NCBI GenBank assembly: GCA_903822175.1
Contig: CAIJOB010000021.1
Coordinates: 1 to 38,251 of the forward strand
Reading direction: 5' to 3'
Length of the DNA: 38,251 bases
From: an uncultured Alphaproteobacteria bacterium
GTDB lineage: Bacteria > Pseudomonadota > Alphaproteobacteria > Caulobacterales > Caulobacteraceae
Shown piece by piece: positions 27,365 to 37,400 of the stretch; within the stretch, counting starts at the first letter, position 1, and every line of letters begins with the position of its first letter. The position numbers and the translations under genes are program-made. The notes beneath the pieces are model-generated. The model had not been told where the DNA came from. It ran no database searches and worked only from the letters and a program-made list of their open reading frames with translations.

Positions 27365-29305
27365 TCACTTCCCATCGACCGAGAAGGCCAGGAGCACGTT
27401 GACCGCGTTGCCGCCGGTGTTGGCCGCGCCCTGGAAGCCGCTCATCGTATAGACCATGCCGCCGGCGATCGCCGGGCCCATCCCGTCGATGCTGCCGCCG
27501 GGCTGACCCTTGACCTGATTGACGGTGTCGTAGGTCTGGGCGGTGGTGGAGAAGGCCCAGATGATCTTGCCGGTCGCGGGGTCATAGGCGCGGAACCAGC
27601 CGTCCATGGTGCCGGAGAACACCGCGCCGGGCATGGCCGAGGGCGCCGCCGATTGCGCCCGGATGCAGGCGCCCTTCGTATAGTCGCGGCTGCGGTCGCC
27701 GGCGTAGTGGCAGTCGGCCTTGGGCGCCGGCGTCGACCAGAGGAACTTGCCGTTGGCCGGATTGAGCGCATAGAGGCCGGGCTTCGGCGGCCCCATCTTG
27801 TCGTCGGTGACGGCCGGAACGTTGGGCACCTCGCCGAACAGGTTGATCACGTCGGAGATCGCCACGAACAGCCGCTTGTCGTCGGCCGCCATGCCCCATT
27901 CGATGCCACCCAGAGCCGAGCCGGAACCGATCGCGGTCTTCCACAAGAGCTTGCCGCTGTCCGGATCCATGCCGTAGGCGATCCCCGACTTCTGGCCCGA
28001 GAGCACGATCTGCTTGCCGCCCGGCAGAGTGAACAGGATCGGCGAAGCGCCGAAGTCGTAGTCGGGTCCCACGGGCGTGGGGCAATTGGGCAGGTTCGAG
28101 TGGTTCTCGCAGCCCATGATGAAGTTGTCTTTTTCGGTGACCTGAGTCGACCAGCGGACCTTGCCGGTCTTCATCTCGATGGCGACGATGGCGTCGTCGC
28201 CCTTGGTCGGTTCGTCGGTGTAGCTGTCGCCGGTGGCGACGTAGACGAGGCCCCGCTTGGCGTCCGCCGTCGGCGCCGACCAGATCGCGCCGCCCGCCGG
28301 GCCCTGCATCATCACGCCGGCCGAATTCTTGTGGGTGTCGTGCAGCGGTTCGGTGATGACGACGGTCTTCCACTGGGTCTTGCCGGTCGCCAGGTCGAGC
28401 CCGACCAGCGAGCCCCGGAAGCTGCAGCAACGATAGGTGAGCTGGCGCGCCGCCGGCTCCTCGCCCGAGGTGAGCGGCACGAACAGCTGGTCGCCCGAGA
28501 TCACCGGCGTGCCGGTGATGCCGGCCACCGGATTGGATTCCAGCTGGGCGGAACGCCAGATTTCCTTGCCGTTCTGGGCGTCGATGGCGCGGACCACGCG
28601 GGTCCGTTCGCCGACGAAGGTCGCCCAGCCGCTGGGCGAGATCGCCGACTTCACGACCATCGGCGTGGTGCGCGAGGAGACGCCGTCCTGCACCCAGTGG
28701 ACGCAGCCGGTCTTGGCGTCGAGGGCGTAGAACTTGCCCGTGCGGTTGGTGATGAACAGCCAGTCGCCGATCACCGTCGGCATGGAGCCGCCGCTCATGG
28801 CGAACGACCATTTGACCTTCAGCTTGGGAATATCGGCGGCCTTCAGGCCGGGATTCTTCTGGAAGCGGCTGGAGTTGGCGTCGAAGCCGACGGTGCGCCA
28901 GTCGGTGGCGCTCTCCTGGATCGGTCCGTTGACCTTGCACATCACGTCCGTGCCCCGGGCCATGGTGGAGACCGGGCGCGCGCCGGCGGCGGCGGCCGGA
29001 GCCGGATGCGCGTCAGGACCGGCCTGAGGCGTGGCCAGGAAGGCGGCCACCGCGTCCTTGTCCGACGCGGACAGTCCCTGGGCCATGGGAACCATCACGC
29101 CGCTGGTCAGGGCGGTGACGATCATGGCCGGTTGCATGGCCGACAGGGTGACCCGGTTGGGCGCGCGGTCGATCGCCGGTTCATGGCAGCCCTTGCAGCG
29201 GCTGTTGAACACCGTCTCGCCAGCGCTCGGTTGCGCCATAGCCGACAGCGGCGCCGCCAACAGCGCCGCGCCCAAGACGAATCCCGCCCAAATAGCCCGC
29301 TTCAT
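27365..29305 (-). CDS. PQQ-dependent dehydrogenase with N-terminal cytochrome c domain, polyvinyl-alcohol dehydrogenase-like
   Basis: This 646-aa periplasmic enzyme begins with a Sec signal peptide (cleavage after AMA, near residue 24). The cytochrome c domain has CKGCH at 37-41 and a likely Met ligand in VMVPMAQGL. From about residue 125 an eight-bladed PQQ propeller follows, with repeats such as YALDAKTGCVHWVQ, RAIDAQNGKEIWRS, AIEMKTGKVRWST and RAYDPATGKIIWAF. The cysteine pair in YRCCSFRGSLVGLD and the domain order resemble polyvinyl-alcohol dehydrogenase, which oxidises secondary alcohols and passes electrons to cytochrome c. GGGAG lies 7 bases before the ATG. It is divergent from the DUF1800 gene. 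Substrate is uncertain. Confidence 0.85.
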   Translation of the reverse strand: MKRAIWAGFVLGAALLAAPLSAMAQPSAGETVFNSRCKGCHEPAIDRAPNRVTLSAMQPAMIVTALTSGVMVPMAQGLSASDKDAVAAFLATPQAGPDAHPAPAAAAGARPVSTMARGTDVMCKVNGPIQESATDWRTVGFDANSSRFQKNPGLKAADIPKLKVKWSFAMSGGSMPTVIGDWLFITNRTGKFYALDAKTGCVHWVQDGVSSRTTPMVVKSAISPSGWATFVGERTRVVRAIDAQNGKEIWRSAQLESNPVAGITGTPVISGDQLFVPLTSGEEPAARQLTYRCCSFRGSLVGLDLATGKTQWKTVVITEPLHDTHKNSAGVMMQGPAGGAIWSAPTADAKRGLVYVATGDSYTDEPTKGDDAIVAIEMKTGKVRWSTQVTEKDNFIMGCENHSNLPNCPTPVGPDYDFGASPILFTLPGGKQIVLSGQKSGIAYGMDPDSGKLLWKTAIGSGSALGGIEWGMAADDKRLFVAISDVINLFGEVPNVPAVTDDKMGPPKPGLYALNPANGKFLWSTPAPKADCHYAGDRSRDYTKGACIRAQSAAPSAMPGAVFSGTMDGWFRAYDPATGKIIWAFSTTAQTYDTVNQVKGQPGGSIDGMGPAIAGGMVYTMSGFQGAANTGGNAVNVLLAFSVDGK

Positions 29306-29452
29306 CCCGTCGCTCCCCAAACCGCTTTTTCCAACCCTAGCCGCCGCAGGCGCTGCGCCGCAAGGCGGCCATAAGGTCAAGCTGCGCCTTCAAGCCAACG
29401 AGGCGGGGTCATACTCGCGTCGGGATTTCGTGGTTCTGTAACAATTCGGAAG

Positions 29453-29468
29453 GCTCGATCTGTCGAGC
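29453..29468. promoter_or_regulatory. Small perfect hairpin before the DUF1800 gene
   Basis: GCTCGA (29453-29458) and TCGAGC (29463-29468) are separated by TCTG. It lies 17 bases before the DUF1800 start, in the 180-base divergent region with the PQQ enzyme gene. It may be an operator or affect translation; no clear ribosome binding site is visible between it and the ATG. Confidence 0.35.
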
Positions 29469-29485
29469 GACTGGACACCTACCAC

Positions 29486-31021
29486 ATGCCATCGACTTCG
29501 CCTCGCCTGCATCGAGCCGCCGTCCTGGCCGCGGCGTGCTCGGCTGTCGCAGGCGCGGTTCAGGCCGCACCGCCACCCTTGAGCGCCCATGATCTGGCCC
29601 TGCTGAACCGGCTTTCCTGGGGCCAATCCGCCAGTTCGGCCGCGGAGCTGCAGGCCGTGGGCGCGCGGGCCTGGCTCGACCGCCAGCTGCACCCGCAGGC
29701 CTCCGACCGCCTGCCCGACCCCGCGCAGGCGCAGATCGACGCCCTGCCCGTACAGACTCCGATGGCCGAACTGGTCGTGCAGATGGACGCCCAGAACAAG
29801 GCCGCCGGCAAGCTGACCGATCCGGATCAGAAGAAGGCGGCGCAGACCGCCTATCAGCAGGCGATGACCAAGCTTGGCCAGGCCGCCGCCACGCGTGAGT
29901 TGCTACGCGACGTCTATTCGCCCGACCAGCTGCAGGAGCAGATGACCTGGTTCTGGCTGAACCACTTCAACGTCCACATGTACAAGCGCGACGTCCGCGC
30001 CATGGTCGGCGACTACGAGGACCAGGCGATCCGGCCGCGCGCGTTGGGCAAGTTCCGCGACCTGCTGGAGGCGACGCTCAAGCATCCGGCCATGCTGCGC
30101 TATCTGGACAACGACCAGAACGCGGGCGGCCACATCAACGAGAACTACGCCCGCGAGATCATGGAGCTGCACACCCTGGGTGTCGGCTCCGGCTACAGCC
30201 AGAAGGACGTGCAGGAGCTGGCGCGGATCTTGACTGGCGTCGGCGTCGACCTCAATCCGGACCCGCCCAAGCTCAAGGCCGCCTACCAGCCGCTGTTGGT
30301 CCGCCAGGGCCTGTTCGAGTTCAACCCCAACCGCCACGACTTCGGCGACAAGGTCCTGCTTGGCCACACGATCAAGGGCTCGGGCTTCGGCGAGGTGGAA
30401 CAGGCGCTCGACATCCTGGCCCGCGAGCCGGCGACCGCGCACCACGTCTCAGCCCACATGGCCGCCTACTTCATGGGCGACGACCCGCCGCCGGCCCTGG
30501 TCGACCGGATGGCCAAGACCTTCCTCAAGACCGATGGCGATATCGCCGCGACCCTGCGCACCCTGGTGACCAGCCGCGAGTTCGACGCCTCGCTGGGCCA
30601 CGCGTTCAAGGACCCCATGCACTACACGGTTTCCGCCGTGCGGCTGGCCTATGACGACCGGGTGATCGTCAACACCATGCCCATGCAGAACTGGCTGAAC
30701 CGGATGAGCGAGGGCCTCTACAACCACGAGACCCCGGACGGCTACGCCCAGCCCGCCGCCGCGTGGAGCGGGCCAGGCCAGATGGCGGTGCGGTTCGAGA
30801 TCGCCCGCCAGATCGGCTCCGGCTCGGCGGGGCTGTTCAAACCCGATCAGCCGGCGGCCAAGGATCTGCCCGCCTTCCCGCAACTTCAGAACGCCCTCTA
30901 CTACAAGGCCGGCCTCGACCAGACACTGGCGCCGACCACCAAGTCAGCGCTTGGCCAGGCGGCGTCGCCGCAGGACTGGAACACCCTCTTCCTTTCCTCG
31001 CCGGAGTTCATGCGCAGATGA
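29486..31021 (+). CDS. DUF1800 family exported protein
   Basis: The product (511 aa) belongs to the DUF1800 family, helical exported proteins of unknown biochemical role. A Sec-type signal (RAAVLAAACSAVAGAVQAA, residues 10-28) is followed by the family marks LLNRLSWGQSA, WLDRQLHP, MTWFWLNHFNV, GKFRDLLEATLKHPAMLRYLDN, NENYAREIMELHTLGVG and YSQKDVQELARILTG. The stop overlaps the start of the DUF1501 gene (ATGA at 31018-31021), so the two are translationally coupled. This pairing is widespread in Proteobacteria and Planctomycetes, which suggests a complex or joint pathway. It is divergent from the PQQ dehydrogenase gene. Confidence 0.92.
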   Translation: MPSTSPRLHRAAVLAAACSAVAGAVQAAPPPLSAHDLALLNRLSWGQSASSAAELQAVGARAWLDRQLHPQASDRLPDPAQAQIDALPVQTPMAELVVQMDAQNKAAGKLTDPDQKKAAQTAYQQAMTKLGQAAATRELLRDVYSPDQLQEQMTWFWLNHFNVHMYKRDVRAMVGDYEDQAIRPRALGKFRDLLEATLKHPAMLRYLDNDQNAGGHINENYAREIMELHTLGVGSGYSQKDVQELARILTGVGVDLNPDPPKLKAAYQPLLVRQGLFEFNPNRHDFGDKVLLGHTIKGSGFGEVEQALDILAREPATAHHVSAHMAAYFMGDDPPPALVDRMAKTFLKTDGDIAATLRTLVTSREFDASLGHAFKDPMHYTVSAVRLAYDDRVIVNTMPMQNWLNRMSEGLYNHETPDGYAQPAAAWSGPGQMAVRFEIARQIGSGSAGLFKPDQPAAKDLPAFPQLQNALYYKAGLDQTLAPTTKSALGQAASPQDWNTLFLSSPEFMRR

Positions 31022-32217
31022 CCCTTCACCGCCGCCATCTTCTGGGATTGGGCGCCGCAGTGGCGCCCGCGCTGATCGCCGGCCGGGTCTGGGCCGCGCC
31101 GCAGAGCAAGACCCGCATCCTCGTGGTCTTCCTACGCGGCGCCTATGACGCCGCCAATGTGGTGATCCCCACCGGAAGCGATTTCTACTATCAGGCCCGC
31201 CCGACGCTCCACATCGCCAAGCCCGATGCTGCCAACCCGGACGCCGCCCTGCCGCTGGACGCCGACTGGAGCCTGCACCCGGCGTTGAAGGACACCATCT
31301 ATCCGCTGTGGAAGGCCGGCCAGGTCGCCTTTGTGCCGTTCGCCGGCGCGGGCGACGACCTGTCGCGCAGCCACTTCGAGACCCAGGACACCATCGAGCT
31401 CGGCCAGGCGCTGCAGGGCTCGCGCAACTATGGTTCAGGCTTCATGAGCCGGCTGTCGACGACGCTGTCGGGCGCCCAGCCCATCGCATTCACCGACCAG
31501 CTGCCGCTGACCTTCAGAGGCGGCAAGCCGATCCCCAATGTCGCGGTGGGCGCGGTCGGCAAGCCCGGGGTCGACGACCGCCTCGCGGGCCTGATCCGGC
31601 AGATGTACCAGGCCGATCCTTTGGGTCCCGCGGTCGCCGAGGGGTTTCAGGTGCGCGACGAGGTCTACCGCACTGTCTCCGCCGAGATGGTCGCCGCCAA
31701 TCGCGGCGCCGTCTCGCCCAAGGGCTTCGAGCTTTCCGCGCGGCGCATCGGGCGGCTGATGAAGACCGACTACAATCTGGGCTTTGTCGATATCGGCGGC
31801 TGGGACACCCACGTGAACCAGGGCGCGGCGCAGGGTTATCTGGCCGGGCGCCTGGGCGAACTGGGCCGGGGCCTCGCGGGCTTTGCCGACGAGATCGGGC
31901 CGGACGCCTGGAAAGACACGGTGGTCGTGGTGGTCTCCGAGTTCGGCCGCACCTTCCGCGAGAACGGCGACCGCGGCACCGACCACGGCCATGGCAGCGT
32001 CTATTGGGTGATGGGCGGCGGGGTGAAGGGCGGACGGATCGCCGGCGAACAGACCGCCGTCGCCGAGGCCAACCTCAACCAGAACCGCGACTACGCCGTG
32101 CTCACCGACTACCGCGCCCTGATCGGGGGCCTGTTCGGCCGCATCTACGGCCTGAACGCGGGCCAGCTCGGCCAGGTGTTCCCCGGCGCGACGCCCAAGG
32201 ACCTGCAGCTGGTCTAG
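31018..32217 (+). CDS. DUF1501 family protein, Tat-exported
   Basis: This 399-aa protein has a twin-arginine signal (HRRHLLGLGAAVAPALIAG) ending near residue 26 (VWA-AP). The mature part has a sulfatase/alkaline-phosphatase-like fold with the DUF1501 marks VVFLRGAYDAANVV, SHFETQDTIELG, DIGGWDTHVNQG, VVSEFGRTFRENGDRGTDHGHGS and WVMGGGVKGGRIAG. Tat export suggests folding or metal loading before export. The ATG overlaps the DUF1800 stop by four bases. Its own TAG stop shares CTAG (32214-32217) with the converging SRPBCC gene. Enzymatic activity is unknown. Confidence 0.92.
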   Translation: MTLHRRHLLGLGAAVAPALIAGRVWAAPQSKTRILVVFLRGAYDAANVVIPTGSDFYYQARPTLHIAKPDAANPDAALPLDADWSLHPALKDTIYPLWKAGQVAFVPFAGAGDDLSRSHFETQDTIELGQALQGSRNYGSGFMSRLSTTLSGAQPIAFTDQLPLTFRGGKPIPNVAVGAVGKPGVDDRLAGLIRQMYQADPLGPAVAEGFQVRDEVYRTVSAEMVAANRGAVSPKGFELSARRIGRLMKTDYNLGFVDIGGWDTHVNQGAAQGYLAGRLGELGRGLAGFADEIGPDAWKDTVVVVVSEFGRTFRENGDRGTDHGHGSVYWVMGGGVKGGRIAGEQTAVAEANLNQNRDYAVLTDYRALIGGLFGRIYGLNAGQLGQVFPGATPKDLQLV

Positions 32218-32690
32218 GCGGCGACCGGCGCCTTCTCCGAGAGGCCCTTCAGCGCCTTGAGGCCATCGTCGAACATCGGCCCGACCATCTTATCCATCGG
32301 CATGATGGCGTGCATGATCCGGCTGATGAAAGTCACCGGGCCGGTCATGATCCAGGTGACCTTGCTCCCCGCGCCGTCCGGCTCGATGAGGAATTCGGCC
32401 ATGTTGTTGGCCTTGAACGGCTTGGTGAACTTCAGGTCGATGACGATGCGCGACGGCGCATCGGCCGTCAGGATTTCCATGCTGCCGGAGCCCGCCTTCT
32501 TGCCGATCCAGGCGTACTGGGCGCCGACACCGCGGGCCGCGCCCGAATAGGTCTTCTGCATCACCGCATCCATCTTCTCGAACGGCGACCAGCCCACCCA
32601 GGCGTGGAAGTCGTCGATGTGCGGAAAGATCTCGGCGGCCGGCGCGTCGATATGGATCGAGCGCGCGACGCGGAAGGTGTCGTTGGCCAT
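32214..32690 (-). CDS. SRPBCC family protein (polyketide cyclase/START-like)
   Basis: This 158-aa cytoplasmic protein has the helix-grip fold of the SRPBCC superfamily. The N-terminal strand-helix (FRVARSIHIDAPAAEIFPHIDDFHAWVGWSPFEKMD) and the later GVGAQYAWIGKKAGSGSMEI and VTWIMTGPVTFISRIMHAI segments are typical. Such proteins bind hydrophobic ligands; a specific ligand is not predictable. AGGGGGAAC lies 7 bases before the ATG. It is the only protein in the surrounding block without an export signal. The upstream 169-base divergent region has a perfect 14-base palindrome. Confidence 0.88.
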   Translation of the reverse strand: MANDTFRVARSIHIDAPAAEIFPHIDDFHAWVGWSPFEKMDAVMQKTYSGAARGVGAQYAWIGKKAGSGSMEILTADAPSRIVIDLKFTKPFKANNMAEFLIEPDGAGSKVTWIMTGPVTFISRIMHAIMPMDKMVGPMFDDGLKALKGLSEKAPVAA

Positions 32691-32778
32691 GCTGTTCCCC
32701 CTGGAGTCTCAATGTTCGTCTGAAAGACGCCGCTGCGCCATCGGCGCCGACATCGGGGGCAGAAAAAACATCTCCGCT

Positions 32779-32792
32779 TTCCCTTAAGGGAA
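32779..32792. promoter_or_regulatory. Perfect 14-base palindrome in SRPBCC/acetamidase promoter region
   Basis: TTCCCTTAAGGGAA is fully self-complementary, with no spacer. It lies 89 bases before the SRPBCC start and 67 before the acetamidase start, so it could be a dimer-binding operator for either or both. A run of six A residues lies 13 bases to the left. No regulator gene is adjacent. Confidence 0.45.
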
Positions 32793-32859
32793 GCCGGCTT
32801 GCGCGGCGCAGCGGCTGGTCCAATAGTCCGCCCGCCGATCGGGCTCGGGGACCTTGCAT

Positions 32860-33891
32860 ATGACGATCCGTTTGAACGCCGCCGCCGCGGCGCTGGCCGC
32901 CGCGACACTCTTCGCTGGCGCGGCCGCCGCGCAGGGCCAGACCTACACGCTGAAAGTCACGCCCTCGACCGTGGCCTGGGGCAACTATGACGCCGCCGCC
33001 AAGCCGGCGCTGACCATCAAGTCGGGCGACACGGTCGTGGTCGACACGGTGCTGACCAATAACCCCGCCGGCCTGAAGGCCAACGGCGTGCCGGACGACC
33101 AGATCGAGGCGTCGCTGAAGGACGTCTACGCCAATGTGCCGGCTTCGGCCCGCGGGCCTGGCGGCCACATCCTCACCGGTCCGATCGCCATCGAGGGCGC
33201 CGAGCCCGGCGACACGCTGGAAATCCGCATCCTGAAGATCGATCTGGCGATCCCCTATGCCTACAACGGCTTTGGGCCGGCCGCCGGCATTCTGCGCGAC
33301 GATTTCCCCTATCGGCGCACCAAGATCATCCCGCTGGACCGCGCCAAGATGCTTGGCCACTTCGGCCCCGGCATTACCCTGCCGCTGCACCCGTTCTTCG
33401 GCAGCATGGGCGTCGCGCCGCCGCCGGCCATGGGCAAGTGGGACTCCTCTCCGCCGACCATCATCGGCGGCAATATGGACAACAAGGAACTGGTCGCGGG
33501 TTCGACCGTCTTCCTGCCGGTGTTCGCCAAGGGCGCGCTGTTCGAGGTCGGCGACGGCCACGCAGGCCAGGGCAACGGCGAGTCTGACGTCACCGCCATC
33601 GAGACCTCGCTCACCGGCGCCTTCCAGTTCGTGCTGCACAAGGAAAAATCGCCCTACCCGCGCGCCGAGACACCGACCCACTACATCGCCATGGGCTTTG
33701 ACGACGACCTCGCCGTCGCCACCGTCAAGGCGGTGCGCAACATGGTCGACTTCCTGGTCGCGACGAAGGGCATGAGCCGCGACGACGCCTACATGCTGGT
33801 CAGCGTCGCCGGCGACGTCGACATCACCGAGCTGGTCGACCGCAACAAGGGCGTCCACGTGATGATGCCCAAGGCGATCTTCACCAAATAA
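32860..33891 (+). CDS. Acetamidase/formamidase family protein, exported
   Basis: This 343-aa member of the FmdA/AmdA family probably hydrolyses a small amide to ammonia and an acid. Conserved regions include IKSGDTVVVDT, GPIAIEGAEPGDTLEI, PLHPFFGSMGVAPP, GGNMDNKELVAGSTVFLPVFAKGALFEVGDGHAGQGNGE and AMGFDDDLA. The N-terminus is a Sec signal (AAAAALAAATLFAGAAAAQ), unlike the cytoplasmic classical enzymes. The start is ATG at 32860 with GGGGA 8 bases upstream; a TTG two codons earlier is less likely. It converges with the cupin gene after 5 bases. Substrate unknown. Confidence 0.9.
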   Translation: MTIRLNAAAAALAAATLFAGAAAAQGQTYTLKVTPSTVAWGNYDAAAKPALTIKSGDTVVVDTVLTNNPAGLKANGVPDDQIEASLKDVYANVPASARGPGGHILTGPIAIEGAEPGDTLEIRILKIDLAIPYAYNGFGPAAGILRDDFPYRRTKIIPLDRAKMLGHFGPGITLPLHPFFGSMGVAPPPAMGKWDSSPPTIIGGNMDNKELVAGSTVFLPVFAKGALFEVGDGHAGQGNGESDVTAIETSLTGAFQFVLHKEKSPYPRAETPTHYIAMGFDDDLAVATVKAVRNMVDFLVATKGMSRDDAYMLVSVAGDVDITELVDRNKGVHVMMPKAIFTK

Positions 33892-33896
33892 TTCGG

Positions 33897-34370
33897 CTAT
33901 TTGGCGTCGAATTTGAAGGCGAGATAGTGGAAGTCGCCGCCCTTCGGCACCACGGTCTGGTGCGGGGTTCCGGCCGGAATCCACAGGGCGTCGCCCGGGC
34001 CCAGCGCATAGGCCTTCGCGCCGGTGATCTTGCCGCCGCGCAATTCGCCAGGCGCGGTTTCCTTGTTGCCGGTGACGGTTCCGCCGACCAGTTCGGTGGC
34101 GTGGCCGGACTGCACGATCAGCTCATCGTTGAGCTTCATATGCACCTCGACCTGGCCATCAGCGGTGCGGTGCGCCGCGAGCAGGGTCGTGCCGGGACCG
34201 GTGGGAACCGGGGCGGTGACCACCCCGTCCTTGAGCTTGGCGGTCAGAGCTGTGATCTGGGCGGCGGAGACATAGACCCCCTGCCCCGTCTCGGCCGCCG
34301 TCGCGGCGCCCGCCGCGGCCATCGCCAAAAGGCCGACCAGCCAAGGCCGTGCAGTGTTCCCGTGCTTCAT
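33897..34370 (-). CDS. Exported cupin-domain protein
   Basis: The protein is 157 aa with a Sec signal peptide (PWLVGLLAMAAAGAATAAE, cleavage near residue 26). The mature part has a single cupin barrel: QVEVHMKLNDELIVQSGHATELVGG is the first cupin motif and GDALWIPAGTPHQTV the second, with His and Glu residues suited to bind one metal. Small periplasmic cupins may be isomerases, dioxygenases or binding proteins; which one cannot be told. It is divergent from the amidohydrolase gene across 101 bases and tail-to-tail with the acetamidase gene. Confidence 0.85.
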   Translation of the reverse strand: MKHGNTARPWLVGLLAMAAAGAATAAETGQGVYVSAAQITALTAKLKDGVVTAPVPTGPGTTLLAAHRTADGQVEVHMKLNDELIVQSGHATELVGGTVTGNKETAPGELRGGKITGAKAYALGPGDALWIPAGTPHQTVVPKGGDFHYLAFKFDAK

Positions 34371-34471
34371 TATCGCCTCCTCCGCCGTTAGCGCATCCTA
34401 GCCGGTATCGCCGCCCTTGCCGCGCCCCAGAATCTGCGGCCTAGCTTGGCCCAAACTCGGGGAATGACACG

Positions 34472-37400
34472 ATGAGCTATCGGATTGCGGCGCTGCTGGC
34501 CGCGACGTTTCTGTCGGCCCCGGCCATGGCCCAGACCGCACCGAAGGCCGACGCGCCGGCTAAGGCCGCCAAGTGGAACGTCAACGCGCCGCCCGGACTG
34601 ACCACCCGCGAGATCCGTATCAACGTCGACAACGGCACCTGGATGAACCTCGACGTCAGCCATGACGGCAAGACGATCGCCTTCGACCTGTTGGGCGACA
34701 TCTACGTCATGCCGATCGCCGGCGGGACGCCGACCCGGATCGCCGAGGGCCTGGCCTATGACCAGCAGCCCAGGTTCTCGCCCGACGACAAGCGCATCGC
34801 CTTCACCTCCGACCGCGGCGGCGGCGACAACATCTGGGTGATGAACGTCGATGGGTCCGACAAGCGGCAGGTTACCAAGGAGGACTTCCGCCTGCTCAAC
34901 CAGCCGAGCTGGAGCCCGGACGGACGCTTCATCGTCGCCAAGAAGCATTTCACCACCAGCCGCTCGCTCGGCACCGGTGAGGTCTGGCTCTACCACGTGT
35001 CCGGCGGCGGCGGCGTGCCCCTGGTCAAGAAGGCCAGCGAGCAGCTGCAGAAGGAGCTCGGCGAGCCGACCTACGCGCCGGACGGCAAGAGCATCTACTA
35101 CACCCGCGACGTCACGCCGGGTCCGATCTTCGACTACGCTCAGGACTCCAACACCGACCTGTTCGACATCGAGCGCTACGACCTGGAGACCGGCGAGGTG
35201 AGCACGGTGGCCTCCGGCGCCGGCGGATCGGTGCGCCCGACGCCCTCGCCCGACGGCAAGCTGATCGCCTTTGTCCGCCGCGAGAGGGCGCGGTCCAAGC
35301 TCTATGTGAAGGACCTCACCTCCGGCGAGGAACACAAGGTCTACGACGCGCTGGATCAGGACGTGCAGGAGACCTGGGCGGTCACCGGCGTCTACCCGAA
35401 CATGGCCTGGACGCCGGACAGCAAGAGCGTGGTGTTCTGGGCCGGCGGCAAGATTCAGCGGGTGGGCGCCGCGGGTGGGGCCGCCAGCGTCATCCCTTTC
35501 CATATCGACGACACCCGCGTGGTGATCGACGCGGTCCACCCGCAGATCGAGGTCGCGCCTGACCGGTTCACCACCACGATGCCGCGCTGGGCGACCGTTT
35601 CTCCGGACGGCAAGCAGGTGGTGTTCGAGACGCTCGGCAAGCTGTGGCTGAAGCCCGTCGCGGGCGGCGCGCCCAAGCGGCTGGTGGCCGGCGACGAGCC
35701 CGGTTTCGAGCTCTTCCCGTCCTGGTCGCGCGACGGCAAGACGGTGGTCTTCGTCACCTGGACCGATGAGGGGCTGAGCCATATCCGCACGGTCGCCGCG
35801 GGCGGCGGCGCGGCGCATGAGGTGACGACGCAGCCCGGCCACTACGCGAGCCCGCGCTTCTCGCCCGACGGCAAGACCATCGTCTTCGAACGCCGCAGGG
35901 CTGGTCAGCTGACCTCGGCGCGCTGGTCGCAGGACCCCGGGGTCTATCGCGTCGCGGCCAGCGGCGGGGCGCCCGTGCGCATCACGCGCGGCGGGGCGGA
36001 GCCGCAGTTCGCGGCCGCCAACGATCGGGTGTTCATGCTGGCCGGCGAGCGCGGCAAGCGCCAGTTGGTCTCGACCGACCTGAACGGCCAGGCCCGCCGC
36101 GTCCACGCCGAGGGCGATCTGGTCAACGATTTCCAGGTCTCGCCGGACGGCCAAAACCTGGCGTTCCGCCAGAACTTCGAGGCCTTCGTCATGCCGCTGC
36201 TGCCGGGCACGCAGGATGTTTCGGTCGACGAGAAGGGCGGGCCGCTGCCGGTGACCCGGATCAGCGCCGAGGGCGCCGACTTCATCCACTGGTCGAACGA
36301 CGGGCGCGAGGTTCACTGGAGCGTCGGCCCGACCCTCTACACCGCCCAGACCGACGCGCTCTACGCCTCGGGCCCGGCGGCGGAGAGCGCCGCGCCTGGG
36401 GCCGGCAAGTTCAAGCCACCGGCGACGGGGCTGTCGCTCTCCATGGAGGTCGCGGCCGATAAGCCGGTCGGCGTGGTGGCGTTGGTCGGCGCGCGGATCG
36501 TCACCATGGCGGCCAAGGACGGCGGGATCATCGACGACGGCGTCATCGTCATCCGCGGCGACCGGATCGTGGCGGTCGGCAAGCGCGGGTCGGTGACGAT
36601 TCCAGCCGACGCAAAGCAGGTCGACGTGACCGGCAAGACCATCGTCCCGGGCTTCATCGACGCCCATGCCCACGGGCCGCAGGGCGAGAATGATTTGATT
36701 CCGCAGCAGAACTGGTCGGCGATGGCCAATCTGGCGCTGGGCACGACGACGGTGCACGACCCGTCAGCGCGCGCCGCCGAGATCTTCGTCGCCTCGGAAT
36801 ATCAGCGGACGGGCAAGATCCTTTCGCCCCGCACCTTCTCCACCGGGGAGATCCTCTACGGCGCCAAGGACCCCAACAACTACGCCGAGATCAACAGCCT
36901 GGACGACGCGCTGGCCCACGTGCGGCGGCTGAAGGCCGAGGGCGCGCACAGCGTCAAGAACTACAACCAGCCACGCCGCGAACAGCGCCAGATGATCATC
37001 GCCGCCGCCCAGGCGGAGGGCATGGAGGTGGTGCCGGAGGGCGGCTCGATCTACGCGCTCGACGTCACCCACATTGAGGACGGCAACGCCACGGTCGAGC
37101 ACAACCCGCCAGTCGAACACTTCTACGACGATCTGGTGAGCTTCTGGTCGCAGACCAAGACGAATTACACGCCGACGCTGGTGGTCACCTTCGGCGGCCC
37201 GGCGGGCGACCCCTATTGGCGCCAGCACACCGATGTCTGGCTGCATCCGCTGCTCTCGAAGCACGAGCCGCCTGCCATGCTGGCCGCGCGCAATGTGCGC
37301 CGGGTCGCGGCGCCGGAGGAGGACTATGTCGACGCGGCCAGCGCGCGGGAGGCCAAGAAGCTGGCCGACCGCGGCGTGCAGGTCTCGATCGGGGCGCATG

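Noticed and set aside
30763..31017. Extended start of the DUF1501 protein
   Set aside because: It is DUF1800 coding DNA in another frame; the Tat signal begins at the ATG at 31018.
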